This document shows, in pieces, positions 22,531-31,051 of a stretch of 31,940 nt of DNA. The position numbers were made by a program, and so were the translations under genes. Origin of the DNA: Phycisphaerae bacterium (lineage in GTDB: Bacteria > Planctomycetota > Phycisphaerae > UBA1845 > PWPN01). A model generated the notes under the pieces. That model was not told the DNA's origin. It saw only the letters and a program-made list of their open reading frames with translations, and ran no database searches. Location of the stretch: contig DAOOIV010000047.1 of NCBI GenBank assembly GCA_035384605.1, positions 1 to 31,940 on the forward strand, read 5' to 3'. Within the stretch, counting starts at the first letter, position 1, and every line of letters begins with the position of its first letter.

Positions 22531-24084
22531 ATGAGGCGGACCCGACACCTGGCATGGTCGATTGCCGGCATGGTCGCATTTCTTCTTGTTGGATGCCAAC
22601 AGCCGTCAGGGACAGACAGCGCGTCCGCCGTCCGCCACGAGACCCGCGTGCGGGCGGAGAACGCACTCTGGATCGAAACGCCGCCGGAACGACGGTTCCA
22701 CAACAATCGAGAGGTGGTTGTCGCCGAGATGCAGGGGCCCGGTATGATTACCATGATCCATTTCGCCTATCCTCACCGGGCGATTGCCGCACCGAAGGAG
22801 TATCACCTGAACCGCGATCTCCTGCTGAGAATTTGGTGGGACGACGAGCCGGAGCCAAGTGTCGACTGCCCGATGGTGGACTTCTTCTGCGATCCGGCCG
22901 GGCTCCGCGAAGTCGTCAACACAGCGTTGACCAATAAGAAACGCGGCTGGAACGCGTATTTCCAGATGCCCTTCCGCAAGTCGGCCAAGGTCATGCTCGT
23001 CTACGAAGGCCCGGAGCCGCCCGGCGAGAAGCTGTGGGCGATGATGCCCTGCTACAGCTACGTCATGTGGCGATCGACGCCCGTGCCGCCGCAGGCGCCC
23101 TACTTTCACGCATGGTGGAACCAGAAGGCCGTCTTGACCGGGAAGGAAGACTACCCGGCGCTCCGTGCCCAAGGCCGAGGCGAATTCATCGGATGGAACG
23201 TGACCGTCCGCCGTCCCGGAACGTCCGGTTATCCGGTGGACATGAACGAGAAATTCTACGTCGACGGCGAAGAGACCCCTTCGGTGGAGTTCCAGGGAAT
23301 TGAAGACTCATTCGGCTTCAGTTGGGGCTTCCCCGAAGTCGAAAACATCTACCCGACGCTCGGTTACTGGCCGTTTATGAAGGGGGCCGCAGCTTACCGT
23401 TTCTTTCTGAACGATTCCATCGCCTTCAGAAAGTCCCTGGCGGTCGACATCGGCTATGGAGTCAACGAAGACCCCATGTTCCGCCGTGAGTTCAGCAAGC
23501 CCGGTACGCAGCTTCAGTTCTCCAGCACCTGCTACTGGTACCAGACTGAGCCGCATCTCCCATTCCCGCCGATGATCCCCGCCGCCGAGCGGGTCCCCGC
23601 GCCCGAGAAAATGTTCTGGCCGGAGGAACCCCCGCCGCTGCCGTCGGCGGAGGACCTGCGAGCTCGCGGTGTCAAGCTATACATGGCTTGCGGATACCCG
23701 GAAAAGGAAATCCTGTTCGCAGAACCGGGCTTCGGTGCCGCCGTCAAACAAGGTGCCACGTGGACCGGCTGGCCGCCGCCCGTCTTCCACTGCCGATCCG
23801 ACGACCACGAGATTCAATTCGAGTTGACCGTTCCCCAGGATGCCGAAGGAACGCTTCGACTTTACCTGATCGATCCGGACAGCTTTGAGGGCGGCCGAAA
23901 GCAGGAGGTGTTCATTGGCGATAAGAGCCTCGGCACGTTCGAGAAGTTCCAGGACGGCCGCTGGATTGACGCGCCGGTCACTCGCGACATGACCGCCGAC
24001 GGCAGGCTGCTGGTCAGGGTGGCCAACCGAGCCGGCAAGGGAAATGCGGTGATCTCGATGATCGAGTGGGTGTCGCCGAAGTGA
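22531..24084 (+). CDS. DUF2961 (GH172-like) lipoprotein, probable glycoside hydrolase
   Basis: A 517-residue exported protein. The N-terminus is a lipoprotein signal (MVAFLLVGC, with Cys22 as the modified residue). The main part is the DUF2961 family, members of which were shown to be GH172 glycosidases acting on difructose dianhydride and on arabinofuranosides. Family motifs seen are IWWDDEPEPSVDCPMVDFF (101-119) and EKFYVDGEETPSVEFQGIED (240-259). The acidic GIEDSFGFSWGF segment replaces the usual GTGTEDYF and holds the likely catalytic Glu258. The substrate is unknown. GGAGG lies 7 nt before the ATG at 22531. It is followed in the same direction by the GH29-like gene after a 253-nt repeat-rich gap. 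Confidence 0.85.
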   Translation: MRRTRHLAWSIAGMVAFLLVGCQQPSGTDSASAVRHETRVRAENALWIETPPERRFHNNREVVVAEMQGPGMITMIHFAYPHRAIAAPKEYHLNRDLLLRIWWDDEPEPSVDCPMVDFFCDPAGLREVVNTALTNKKRGWNAYFQMPFRKSAKVMLVYEGPEPPGEKLWAMMPCYSYVMWRSTPVPPQAPYFHAWWNQKAVLTGKEDYPALRAQGRGEFIGWNVTVRRPGTSGYPVDMNEKFYVDGEETPSVEFQGIEDSFGFSWGFPEVENIYPTLGYWPFMKGAAAYRFFLNDSIAFRKSLAVDIGYGVNEDPMFRREFSKPGTQLQFSSTCYWYQTEPHLPFPPMIPAAERVPAPEKMFWPEEPPPLPSAEDLRARGVKLYMACGYPEKEILFAEPGFGAAVKQGATWTGWPPPVFHCRSDDHEIQFELTVPQDAEGTLRLYLIDPDSFEGGRKQEVFIGDKSLGTFEKFQDGRWIDAPVTRDMTADGRLLVRVANRAGKGNAVISMIEWVSPK

Positions 24085-24135
24085 GCCGGAAGGCCCCAAC
24101 AAGGGTTTTGAGGCGGGCAAACTGCGGATTTCAAA

Positions 24136-24163
24136 TCTGAAATGTCAGATCTGAAATGTCAGA
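24136..24163. repeat. Perfect 14-nt tandem duplication
   Basis: TCTGAAATGTCAGA occurs at 24136-24149 and again at 24150-24163. The unit is itself nearly palindromic (TCTGA and TCAGA arms). It sits between the DUF2961 and GH29-like genes together with three related AAGGGTTnTGAGGCnGGC elements (24101, 24250 and 24274), marking this gap as repeat-rich. Confidence 0.8.
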
Positions 24164-24189
24164 TGCTCCGCTCGGCCTGAAATCCGCTC

Positions 24190-24211
24190 GGCCCGGAATC
24201 CGTTCCGGGCC
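24190..24211 (+). promoter_or_regulatory. Perfect 9-bp hairpin upstream of the GH29-like gene
   Basis: GGCCCGGAA (24190-24198) pairs fully with TTCCGGGCC (24203-24211) around a TCCG tetraloop. It lies 105 nt after the DUF2961 stop and 126 nt before the GH29-like start. There is no T-run after it, so it is not a textbook terminator. It may be a transcript-stabilising or attenuating element. Confidence 0.4.
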
Positions 24212-24337
24212 CGAATGAGGATGGGAATCCTCCGCGAAGAAGGCTTCAGAAGGGATTCTGGGGCCAGCGGACAAAGGGTTCTGAGGCCGGCGGGACTCGA
24301 AGCCGTGACAAGGCGGAACCAAGAGATGGAGACCACC

Positions 24338-25477
24338 ATGAACAAGGAGACGCTCAGCAGACGCGGCATTCTCAAGACGGCAGCGCAGTCCGGCGCGGCC
24401 GTCTGCGCGGTCGCGGCAGGCTCCGCGCGCCTGGCGGCGCAGGCTCAGACCGGCGGCAGGGACCCCGCCCAGGGCGATCAGCGTCTGTCGCTCGAACAAC
24501 TGCGCCAGTGGGAGTCTCTTCGCTATGGCATGTTCATCCACTTCGGGATGAGCACGTACGTGGAAAACGAGCTGCCGGATGGCAAGGCCCCTGCGTCCGT
24601 CTATGCTCCCGACAGGCTGAACGTCGACCAGTGGGTCTCCGTCGCCCGCGACGCGGGAATGAAATACGCGGTGCTGACGACCAAACACGTCGCCGGCCAC
24701 TGCCTCTGGCCGAGCAAACATACCAGCTATACGGTGGCCAACAGCGGCAACAAGACCGACGTCGTCGAGCAGTTCGTCAAAGCATGCGAGAAACGAGGCG
24801 TGCTGCCCGGCTTCTATTACTGCTCGTGGGACAATCACAACCGCTTCGGCAGCCGCACCCCCTCGGACCCCAATACCCTCTGGGAGTTCGGCATGAGCAG
24901 ATTCGCCGAACTGGAGCGAAGAACTTCGACGCAACCCTCCGCACCGCTGCCAGCGTACACCACCTCGGTCTACCAGGGCTTCCAGACCATGCAGATCACC
25001 GAGCTGCTGACCCAGTACGGGCCTATAGCCGAAACCTGGATCGACATTCCCGGCGTTCTCGGCCGAGGCTACCGCGAATACCTGTACAACACCATCGCCC
25101 GGCTGCAACCGCAGACGGTCATCATGATGAACAGCGGTATCAGCAGCGGTGAAAGCTATCCTGTGGATTACGCCTGGCCTTCCGACATCATCGCCATCGA
25201 ACGGCGATTGCCGCCGGGCAAAGGCCACGAGAAATGGCGGACCATCGAGGGCCGGCGCTGTTATATGCCCGGCGAGGTCTGCGACCCGATCGGCAAGGAC
25301 TGGTTCTTCACGCCGGACGACAAGCCGAGATCAGACGACGCCTTGCTGGATATACTTCAGAGCTGCCTCGACCGCGGTGTCAACCTGCTTCTGGACGTGC
25401 CGCCGGACAAGCACGGATTGATTCCCGACATGCATGTTCAGGCCCTGCAACGGCTGAGAGCCAATGCCAAGATCTGA
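24338..25477 (+). CDS. GH29-like alpha-L-fucosidase, Tat-exported
   Basis: A 379-residue enzyme related to GH29 alpha-L-fucosidases, which release L-fucose from glycans with retention. The N-terminus is a twin-arginine signal (SRRGILK, then AGAAVC-like hydrophobic residues and AAQAQ). Family motifs are LRYGMFIHFGMSTY (61-74), DAGMKYAVLTTKHVAGHCLW (105-124) with the substrate-binding His pair region, and ETWIDIPG (232-239), in which Asp236 is the likely nucleophile. NLLLDVPPDKHGLIPD closes the barrel. The ATG at 24338 was chosen for its GGAG at 6 nt and because the Tat signal starts there; the open frame upstream runs through repeats. The gene lies about 10 kb from the fucose-type BMC locus, which suggests it may feed the same pathway. 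The sequence is divergent within GH29, so the exact sugar is uncertain. Confidence 0.85.
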   Translation: MNKETLSRRGILKTAAQSGAAVCAVAAGSARLAAQAQTGGRDPAQGDQRLSLEQLRQWESLRYGMFIHFGMSTYVENELPDGKAPASVYAPDRLNVDQWVSVARDAGMKYAVLTTKHVAGHCLWPSKHTSYTVANSGNKTDVVEQFVKACEKRGVLPGFYYCSWDNHNRFGSRTPSDPNTLWEFGMSRFAELERRTSTQPSAPLPAYTTSVYQGFQTMQITELLTQYGPIAETWIDIPGVLGRGYREYLYNTIARLQPQTVIMMNSGISSGESYPVDYAWPSDIIAIERRLPPGKGHEKWRTIEGRRCYMPGEVCDPIGKDWFFTPDDKPRSDDALLDILQSCLDRGVNLLLDVPPDKHGLIPDMHVQALQRLRANAKI

Positions 25478-25609
25478 TTGCGGGCTTCTCGACCTCGTTG
25501 TCCAGGCGACCGGTCGACGGTCGGCTCGGAGGCCGGCCGCAGCAGGCACACGTGGATTGACCCGGATCCTGCCGGCACAGGTCATGTATGTTCCTCCCGG
25601 CCCGTGAGG

Positions 25610-25615
25610 TATACT
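25610..25615 (+). promoter_or_regulatory. Candidate -10 element directly before a start codon
   Basis: TATACT at 25610-25615 lies 7 nt before the ATG at 25623. If used, transcription would start at or next to the start codon, giving a leaderless message. No ribosome binding site lies at a normal distance and no good -35 is seen, so support is modest. Confidence 0.3.
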
Positions 25616-25622
25616 GCAAGCC

Positions 25623-26054
25623 ATGCCGCAAACCGATCTGAACCATCTGATCCTGATCGTCACGGGAGCGTCACTGCGCGGCGAGGCCGCCGACCGCCCG
25701 CTGGCCTATCAGCTTGCCCGGGAAATTGCCGAACGGCTCGGCCCCGAGTCGCCCTGGAAGCCGCTTGTTATCAGCGACGTTTTGTACATCAACGAGAAGA
25801 GACTGAGCAAACAGCCGGTGATCTCGGTTGGCGGGCCGGGCGTCAACCACCTGTCCGCTTTGCTCTTTCAGGAACTGCCCTCGGTTGTGACCATCGATAA
25901 CGTCCTGATCATTCAGATGGATCTGGAGCTGACCGACCTGCGCTGCTGCCTGTGGGGTATGAACCACGAACAGACCGTGGAGGCCATGAATCTGTTCCTC
26001 AAGAGGGGTTACCTGGACCGCTTTCTCGAAGGACTCACCCAGAAAAGCCGGTAG
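25623..26054 (+). CDS. Conserved-looking small protein of unknown function
   Basis: A 143-residue protein I do not recognise. It looks like a compact alpha/beta domain: LNHLILIVTGASL (6-18), LAYQLAREIAERLG, PLVISDVLYIN, QPVISVGGPGVNHLSALLFQEL (64-85), and a C-terminal helical region with LWGMNHEQTVEAMNLFLKRGYLDRFL. The GGPGVN loop may bind a ligand. No signal peptide or membrane helix is present. The ATG at 25623 has no ribosome binding site at the usual distance. The gene precedes metK in the same direction by 176 nt, with what looks like a separate promoter for metK in between. Confidence 0.7.
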   Translation: MPQTDLNHLILIVTGASLRGEAADRPLAYQLAREIAERLGPESPWKPLVISDVLYINEKRLSKQPVISVGGPGVNHLSALLFQELPSVVTIDNVLIIQMDLELTDLRCCLWGMNHEQTVEAMNLFLKRGYLDRFLEGLTQKSR

Positions 26055-26061
26055 GACCGGC
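26047..26061 (+). terminator. Weak hairpin at the end of the 143-residue protein gene
   Basis: GCCGGT (26047-26052) pairs with ACCGGC (26056-26061) around AGG, overlapping the TAG stop codon. It is followed by CTTCCTTGT, a poor T-tract. It could weakly terminate transcription ahead of the metK promoter. Confidence 0.3.
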
Positions 26062-26066
26062 CTTCC

Positions 26067-26095
26067 TTGTCAGGAACGTCAGAAAGACCTAATAT
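26067..26095 (+). promoter_or_regulatory. Candidate sigma70-type promoter of metK
   Basis: TTGTCA (26067-26072) and TAATAT (26090-26095) are separated by exactly 17 nt and match 5 of 6 and 4 of 6 consensus positions. Transcription would start near 26102, which coincides with the first paired base of the structured leader below. Confidence 0.55.
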
Positions 26096-26101
26096 ATCAG
26101 C

Positions 26102-26223
26102 CCAAACTGGAGGTCGGGTCGCGAGCGAACCTGACAGAGTGCCCCGACTCCTGCGTTTGGAAAAGGGGCCGGAACAGTCAACGTAAGACCTCGTGCCGAG
26201 GCCGGACAACTGTGACGAAAGGA
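26102..26223 (+). promoter_or_regulatory. Structured 5' leader of metK, candidate riboswitch or attenuator
   Basis: The first domain is closed by CCAAAC (26102-26107) with GTTTGG (26155-26160). It continues with GGA (26109-26111) to TCC (26149-26151) and GTCGGG (26113-26118) to CCCGAC (26143-26148), with a mini-hairpin TCG-CGAG-CGA (26119-26128) and a 14-nt unpaired segment inside. GCCCC (26141-26145) can pair instead with GGGGC (26165-26169), giving a mutually exclusive fold. The second domain is CCTCG (26189-26193) to CGAGG (26197-26201) inside ACAGT (26174-26178) to ACTGT (26209-26213), ending just before the ribosome binding site AAAGGA (26218-26223). I could not match it to SAM-I, SAM-II, SAM-IV or SAH riboswitch cores from memory. 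Confidence 0.5.
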
Positions 26224-26230
26224 TATTGGA

Positions 26231-27466
<1,236 letters not shown>

Positions 27467-27804
27467 ACGACGGCCCCCGCTGAATGACCGCGCGCGATTG
27501 GGCGGTACCGCTGATGTGGAATTTATTCTGTTTCTGAAAACGTTTCCGTCACGCGCCGTTCTGTGATTACGCACGGCCGTGCCGCTACGTCTCTTTACTG
27601 GAAACCCATCGCCCCGCAGGGGAAACGACGTCTCAACGTCCGGACGCGTCTGTCCGCGTTGCCGCCTCGCTCCAGCAAATCGTCGAAAGGTGGTGCCAAA
27701 CTGAAAGCGAAGGCGTCAGGCAATCTTATCGCCATAGGAAGTCTGCTGTCTTGAAGATGGGGGGTATACAGGTACTGCTCCTGCGACATTGTCTGGGTTT
27801 TTCC

Positions 27805-27833
27805 TTGACAACCTCCCGACTGGATGGGACAAT
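27805..27833 (+). promoter_or_regulatory. Candidate sigma70-type promoter of the secreted-protein cluster
   Basis: A perfect TTGACA (27805-27810) is followed after 17 nt by GACAAT (27828-27833), 4 of 6 matches to the -10 consensus. It would give a leader of about 200 nt for the gene at 28039. Confidence 0.5.
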
Positions 27834-27915
27834 GCAATATGCATGTGCATCATCAGTTCCGCGCATGTCTCTTGGCCGTTCGGGAGGGGGCCGGCGGAGA
27901 GGGATTAGCCGAACG

Positions 27916-27930
27916 GATCCCAGTGGGATC
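27916..27930. repeat. Perfect 15-nt palindrome in the leader of the PEP-CTERM gene
   Basis: GATCCCA-G-TGGGATC is a perfect inverted repeat with a single-base centre. It is downstream of the candidate promoter, so it could be an operator. Its single-base centre is too tight for an ordinary RNA hairpin loop without opening some pairs. Confidence 0.5.
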
Positions 27931-28038
27931 AGGATGTAACTCGACCTTTCCTTCTTTTGCCAGCCTTGGTTTTGCATGTTACCAGGCACATTCGTGGGCC
28001 GGGTTATTGTTATCGCTCACCGAGCAGGAGGAAGAGCA

Positions 28039-28749
28039 ATGAGAGGAAAGCACATCACAGTACTCGCCTGTCTGGCGACAATCGGCATGACGGTCTTTTC
28101 ATCGCCGGTCCTGGCAATCCGCATCACGGATCCCGGGGGGCTTGACGCACCTCCGCCGTGGTACGTGCTCTACGATCAGACCGGTACCCAGGCACGCAAC
28201 ACCGGGGCGGCAGATTGGTTCAGTTCGCGAACGGATCCGGTCAACGGCGACAACAGGCTCGATAAACCCCCGAATGGATGCACATTCACGAAGATCGCCG
28301 TTTACGTCATGCCCGGAAGCGGCACAATCACCGACTTGAACCTCTATCTTTACAGGACCGTTGAGGGCGTTGACGCCATCACAACATGGAACAATACCGT
28401 GCAACCCGCGAACTTGATCGCGTCGCAAAGCTTCGGCAACGGCCAGCCGGCCGCGGGTTGGCTCGTCCTCGAGTTCCCTGAGAATCCCCAGCCGTGGCCA
28501 GCGGCATCTCCAATGGATTCGGGATACGTCTGGAGGCTGGTGTGGACTGGTGGGGGAAACATCCAGTTTGCCAAGTGGCATCGCCCTGGAAATAGAGACA
28601 CCACCATCGTGGGTAACACTCAATTTGATGCCGGCGCCTTCCCCGGTCAGGAGAACCGTGCCTTTGTCACGGCGGTCTACGTGCCGGAGCCGGCGGCTCT
28701 GGCTCTGCTGGGTTTTTCCGGTTGCATGGCAATGCGCAGACGCCGGTAG
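28039..28749 (+). CDS. Secreted PEP-CTERM protein
   Basis: A 236-residue secreted protein. It has an N-terminal signal peptide (MRGKHITVLACLATIGMTVF to VLA) and a C-terminal PEP-CTERM sorting signal: VPEP, a hydrophobic stretch (AALALLGFSGCMAM) and a final RRRR. Such proteins are processed by an exosortase and end up at the cell surface or in the matrix. The middle is beta-rich (ITDLNLYLYRT, GWLVLEFPE, YVWRLVWTGG) and resembles in layout the two proteins that follow. AGGAGG lies 7 nt before the ATG at 28039. Its ligand or role is unknown. Confidence 0.85.
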   Translation: MRGKHITVLACLATIGMTVFSSPVLAIRITDPGGLDAPPPWYVLYDQTGTQARNTGAADWFSSRTDPVNGDNRLDKPPNGCTFTKIAVYVMPGSGTITDLNLYLYRTVEGVDAITTWNNTVQPANLIASQSFGNGQPAAGWLVLEFPENPQPWPAASPMDSGYVWRLVWTGGGNIQFAKWHRPGNRDTTIVGNTQFDAGAFPGQENRAFVTAVYVPEPAALALLGFSGCMAMRRRR

Positions 28750-28891
28750 CGGGCAACTTTGCCGACGCGACTGGGACGCGTTGAGCCGTGAGGCCACGCA
28801 TCTGAAGCCTTATGAGCCTGCGCATGATTCCCATGCAAGCTGATGGCTTCGATGGGCCGGACAACCTTTGTGGTGTCGGAGAACAGGAAAC

Positions 28892-29899
28892 ATGATAGCA
28901 ATGCGTGAATCAAACCTCGGGTTGGCGACAACGCTAATGGTGGTCTTCTCGTTGTCGGGCCTCGCAGCCGGTGCTCCCGGCCCGCCGGATCCACCCGACT
29001 ATGACCTTTATGCGGCGACCGTGTGGGAAAAGGCCTGGGGAGCCGGTCAGGAGGCGGGCCAGCAATTCAGCCCTGCATCCAGTCTTCCGGAAGCTCAGCG
29101 CCCTCCGGTCATCGGGGGGTTCGACTCCTTCGGCGTTTACATCAACAGCACGGGGGATTACGAGTTCTATATGGAGTTCTATACGTGGGACACAAACTGG
29201 TCCACGACGATCGCCAACGGCCCCATGAAGGTGTGGCGCGTCGTCAAAGTGGGCCAAACGGGCGAAGCCTGGATCATGTTCGATCTGGGAAGCGAGAGCG
29301 TAGACCTGCGGTACTGCAACGATGCCGGCACCGGCCCAAAGGTCTATCCCGCCCTCGACCCTCTGCCGCTTGACGGGTCGTACTTCTGGCGGCTGTTGGT
29401 GACACGCGCCAGCGGCAGCCCGCTGCAATGCTGGGCCACCACCCGGACTCCAGTGGTCGATTGCGGCGTTGGGAACATCGGCATCCATGGCGGAGGAGCG
29501 GTGAGAACGTGGAGCTATCAAACTCGACTACACACCCTGACTCCGACCTGTTTCAATCCTCGTTACGACACAGACAACGATACCGACGTCGATCGGGACG
29601 ACTTCACGGTCCTGCAATCATGTTATACGGGCGCTGGGATTCCCGGCACTTGGCCCTATGACGATCCCTGCAGGTGTCTGGATATCGACGGCGACGATGA
29701 TATCGACAGTGTTGAGTACTTGGCCTTCGACGCCTGCGCTCTGGGATCGGGTGTTCCGGCTGATCCGGCCTGTGATGACCCACAAGCCTGCTGCTTCGCT
29801 GACTCGAGCTGCCAGAATCTCGCTTCGGTTGTATGCTCCGATCGGGGCGGAACGCCGCAGGGATCGCAAACGCAGTGTAACACCGTAGCCTGCCCTTGA
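28892..29899 (+). CDS. Secreted protein with dockerin-like repeats and a Cys-rich tail
   Basis: A 335-residue secreted protein. A signal peptide (LATTLMVVFSLSGLAAGA) precedes a beta-rich domain (about 35-215) shared with the next gene, for example QQFSPASSLPEAQRPP, GFDSFGVYI and MKVWRVVK. Two EF-hand-like calcium loops follow, DTDNDTDVDRDDF and DIDGDDDIDSVEY, each with a helix containing Cys: a planctomycete dockerin-type arrangement. The tail of about 35 residues carries six Cys (CCFADSSCQN to CNTVAC) and is absent from the paralogue. The ATG at 28892 is preceded closely by AGGA; an ATG at 28901 is the alternative. It may take part in a surface complex or in glycan binding, but no catalytic motif is seen. 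Confidence 0.8.
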   Translation: MIAMRESNLGLATTLMVVFSLSGLAAGAPGPPDPPDYDLYAATVWEKAWGAGQEAGQQFSPASSLPEAQRPPVIGGFDSFGVYINSTGDYEFYMEFYTWDTNWSTTIANGPMKVWRVVKVGQTGEAWIMFDLGSESVDLRYCNDAGTGPKVYPALDPLPLDGSYFWRLLVTRASGSPLQCWATTRTPVVDCGVGNIGIHGGGAVRTWSYQTRLHTLTPTCFNPRYDTDNDTDVDRDDFTVLQSCYTGAGIPGTWPYDDPCRCLDIDGDDDIDSVEYLAFDACALGSGVPADPACDDPQACCFADSSCQNLASVVCSDRGGTPQGSQTQCNTVACP

Positions 29900-29952
29900 G
29901 AGGTATCGAAGAACATGCTCGGAAGATCTCCTTGGGTCCTGGAGGCAATGAT

Positions 29953-30822
29953 ATGAGAGCGACCAGTCGATCGATGCTTGATCATACGTTCGCGCTGATC
30001 GTATTGCTACTTCCGGCTGCGGTGCTTGCACAGCCCGATCCGGCCGTCCCGCCGGAGTTCGACCTTTACGCTGGCAGAGTCTGGTCGAAGGACCTGATCG
30101 CCGGAAGTGAGATCAGCCAGCAGTTTACTCCGGCGTCGAGCTTGCCGGAAGCGCAGCGACCGCCACTGAGCGGGTTATTTGATTCGTTCGGCATGTACAT
30201 GGAGAGTAACGGCTCTTTCGTCATGTACGTATCTCTCTACCAGTGGAACATAAGCTGGATGCGGACGGTGCTGATCGATGGCCCGATCAAAACGTGGCGC
30301 GTGGAGAGGACGGCCGGCGGACCGGGTTGGGTGATGTTGGATCTTGACACGATTACGGAGGACGAGCGAAGCTGTATCAGCTATCCTGCTCTTGCCCCCC
30401 TGGCGGTTGACGGCTCGTACCTGTGGGATCTCGAGGTGACCGAAGCTCCTGCTCCCCTGAGATGCTGGTCCACAGGCGTCAAGGGGGATTTGGGCGAGCC
30501 CAGCGGCGCTGACAATCAGGGTTTTCACGATGACGCGGCCGCCAAGGACTGGGCTTTCCAGACTCGATTGCATCTGGTGTCGCGCTGTTCCGACCCGCGC
30601 TTTGATGTGGACGGTGACTTTGACGTCGACCAGGTGGATTTCTCAGCATTTCAGCGCTGTTACACCGGAACAAGCCCTGGCAATTGGGCGTATGACGATC
30701 CATGCAAGTGCCTGGATGTCGATGAAGACAACTACATTGATCAAGCCGACCACCTCGTATTTGAGCGATGTGCCTCCGGACCGGGCATCCCGCCCGACGA
30801 GACCTGTGATGAATCACCCTGA
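29953..30822 (+). CDS. Secreted protein with dockerin-like repeats, paralogue of the preceding gene
   Basis: A 289-residue secreted protein with a signal peptide (FALIVLLLPAAVLAQ). Its main domain is clearly homologous to the upstream protein: FDLYAGRVWSKD, QQFTPASSLPEAQRPP, LFDSFGMYM and IKTWRVERT align without large gaps. It ends with two EF-hand-like loops (DVDGDFDVDQVDF and DVDEDNYIDQADH) and lacks the Cys-rich tail. GGAGG lies 7 nt before the ATG at 29953, and the gene starts 53 nt after the paralogue, so they are a tandem duplication in one transcription unit. Function unknown. Confidence 0.82.
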   Translation: MRATSRSMLDHTFALIVLLLPAAVLAQPDPAVPPEFDLYAGRVWSKDLIAGSEISQQFTPASSLPEAQRPPLSGLFDSFGMYMESNGSFVMYVSLYQWNISWMRTVLIDGPIKTWRVERTAGGPGWVMLDLDTITEDERSCISYPALAPLAVDGSYLWDLEVTEAPAPLRCWSTGVKGDLGEPSGADNQGFHDDAAAKDWAFQTRLHLVSRCSDPRFDVDGDFDVDQVDFSAFQRCYTGTSPGNWAYDDPCKCLDVDEDNYIDQADHLVFERCASGPGIPPDETCDESP

Positions 30823-31051
30823 GTTGGGACCAAGAAAAGATGCCGGTCCTGTTTCTTCGGGCCGGGTGCCGTCAATTCGCAGGCAAGGCAATGCCAGGTT
30901 GCTCCTGACGTCCACGCAGCAAGCCGCTGCCCGACGCGAGCCGGTCCGCCCGATAATCGCCGCGGACGCCGGCTCCCTTAAGTCACCTTATTGACGGGCC
31001 GATATCCTGCGCAGGGTTCCGTCTGAAGGGATTGTTGCGCGCAGGGTCACC

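Larger units (their letters stand above)
27467..28038. other. Intergenic region with a candidate promoter and palindrome
   Basis: This 572-nt stretch between metK and the PEP-CTERM gene has no supported gene; short frames in it have no start signal. It contains a promoter-like pair (27805-27833) and a 15-nt palindrome (27916-27930), and ends with the AGGAGG ribosome binding site of the next gene. No clear terminator follows metK. Confidence 0.5.

Noticed and set aside
26102..26223. Match of the metK leader to a known SAM-I riboswitch
   Set aside because: The conserved SAM-I core sequences around the four-way junction are not present, so I report only a structured leader of unknown class.
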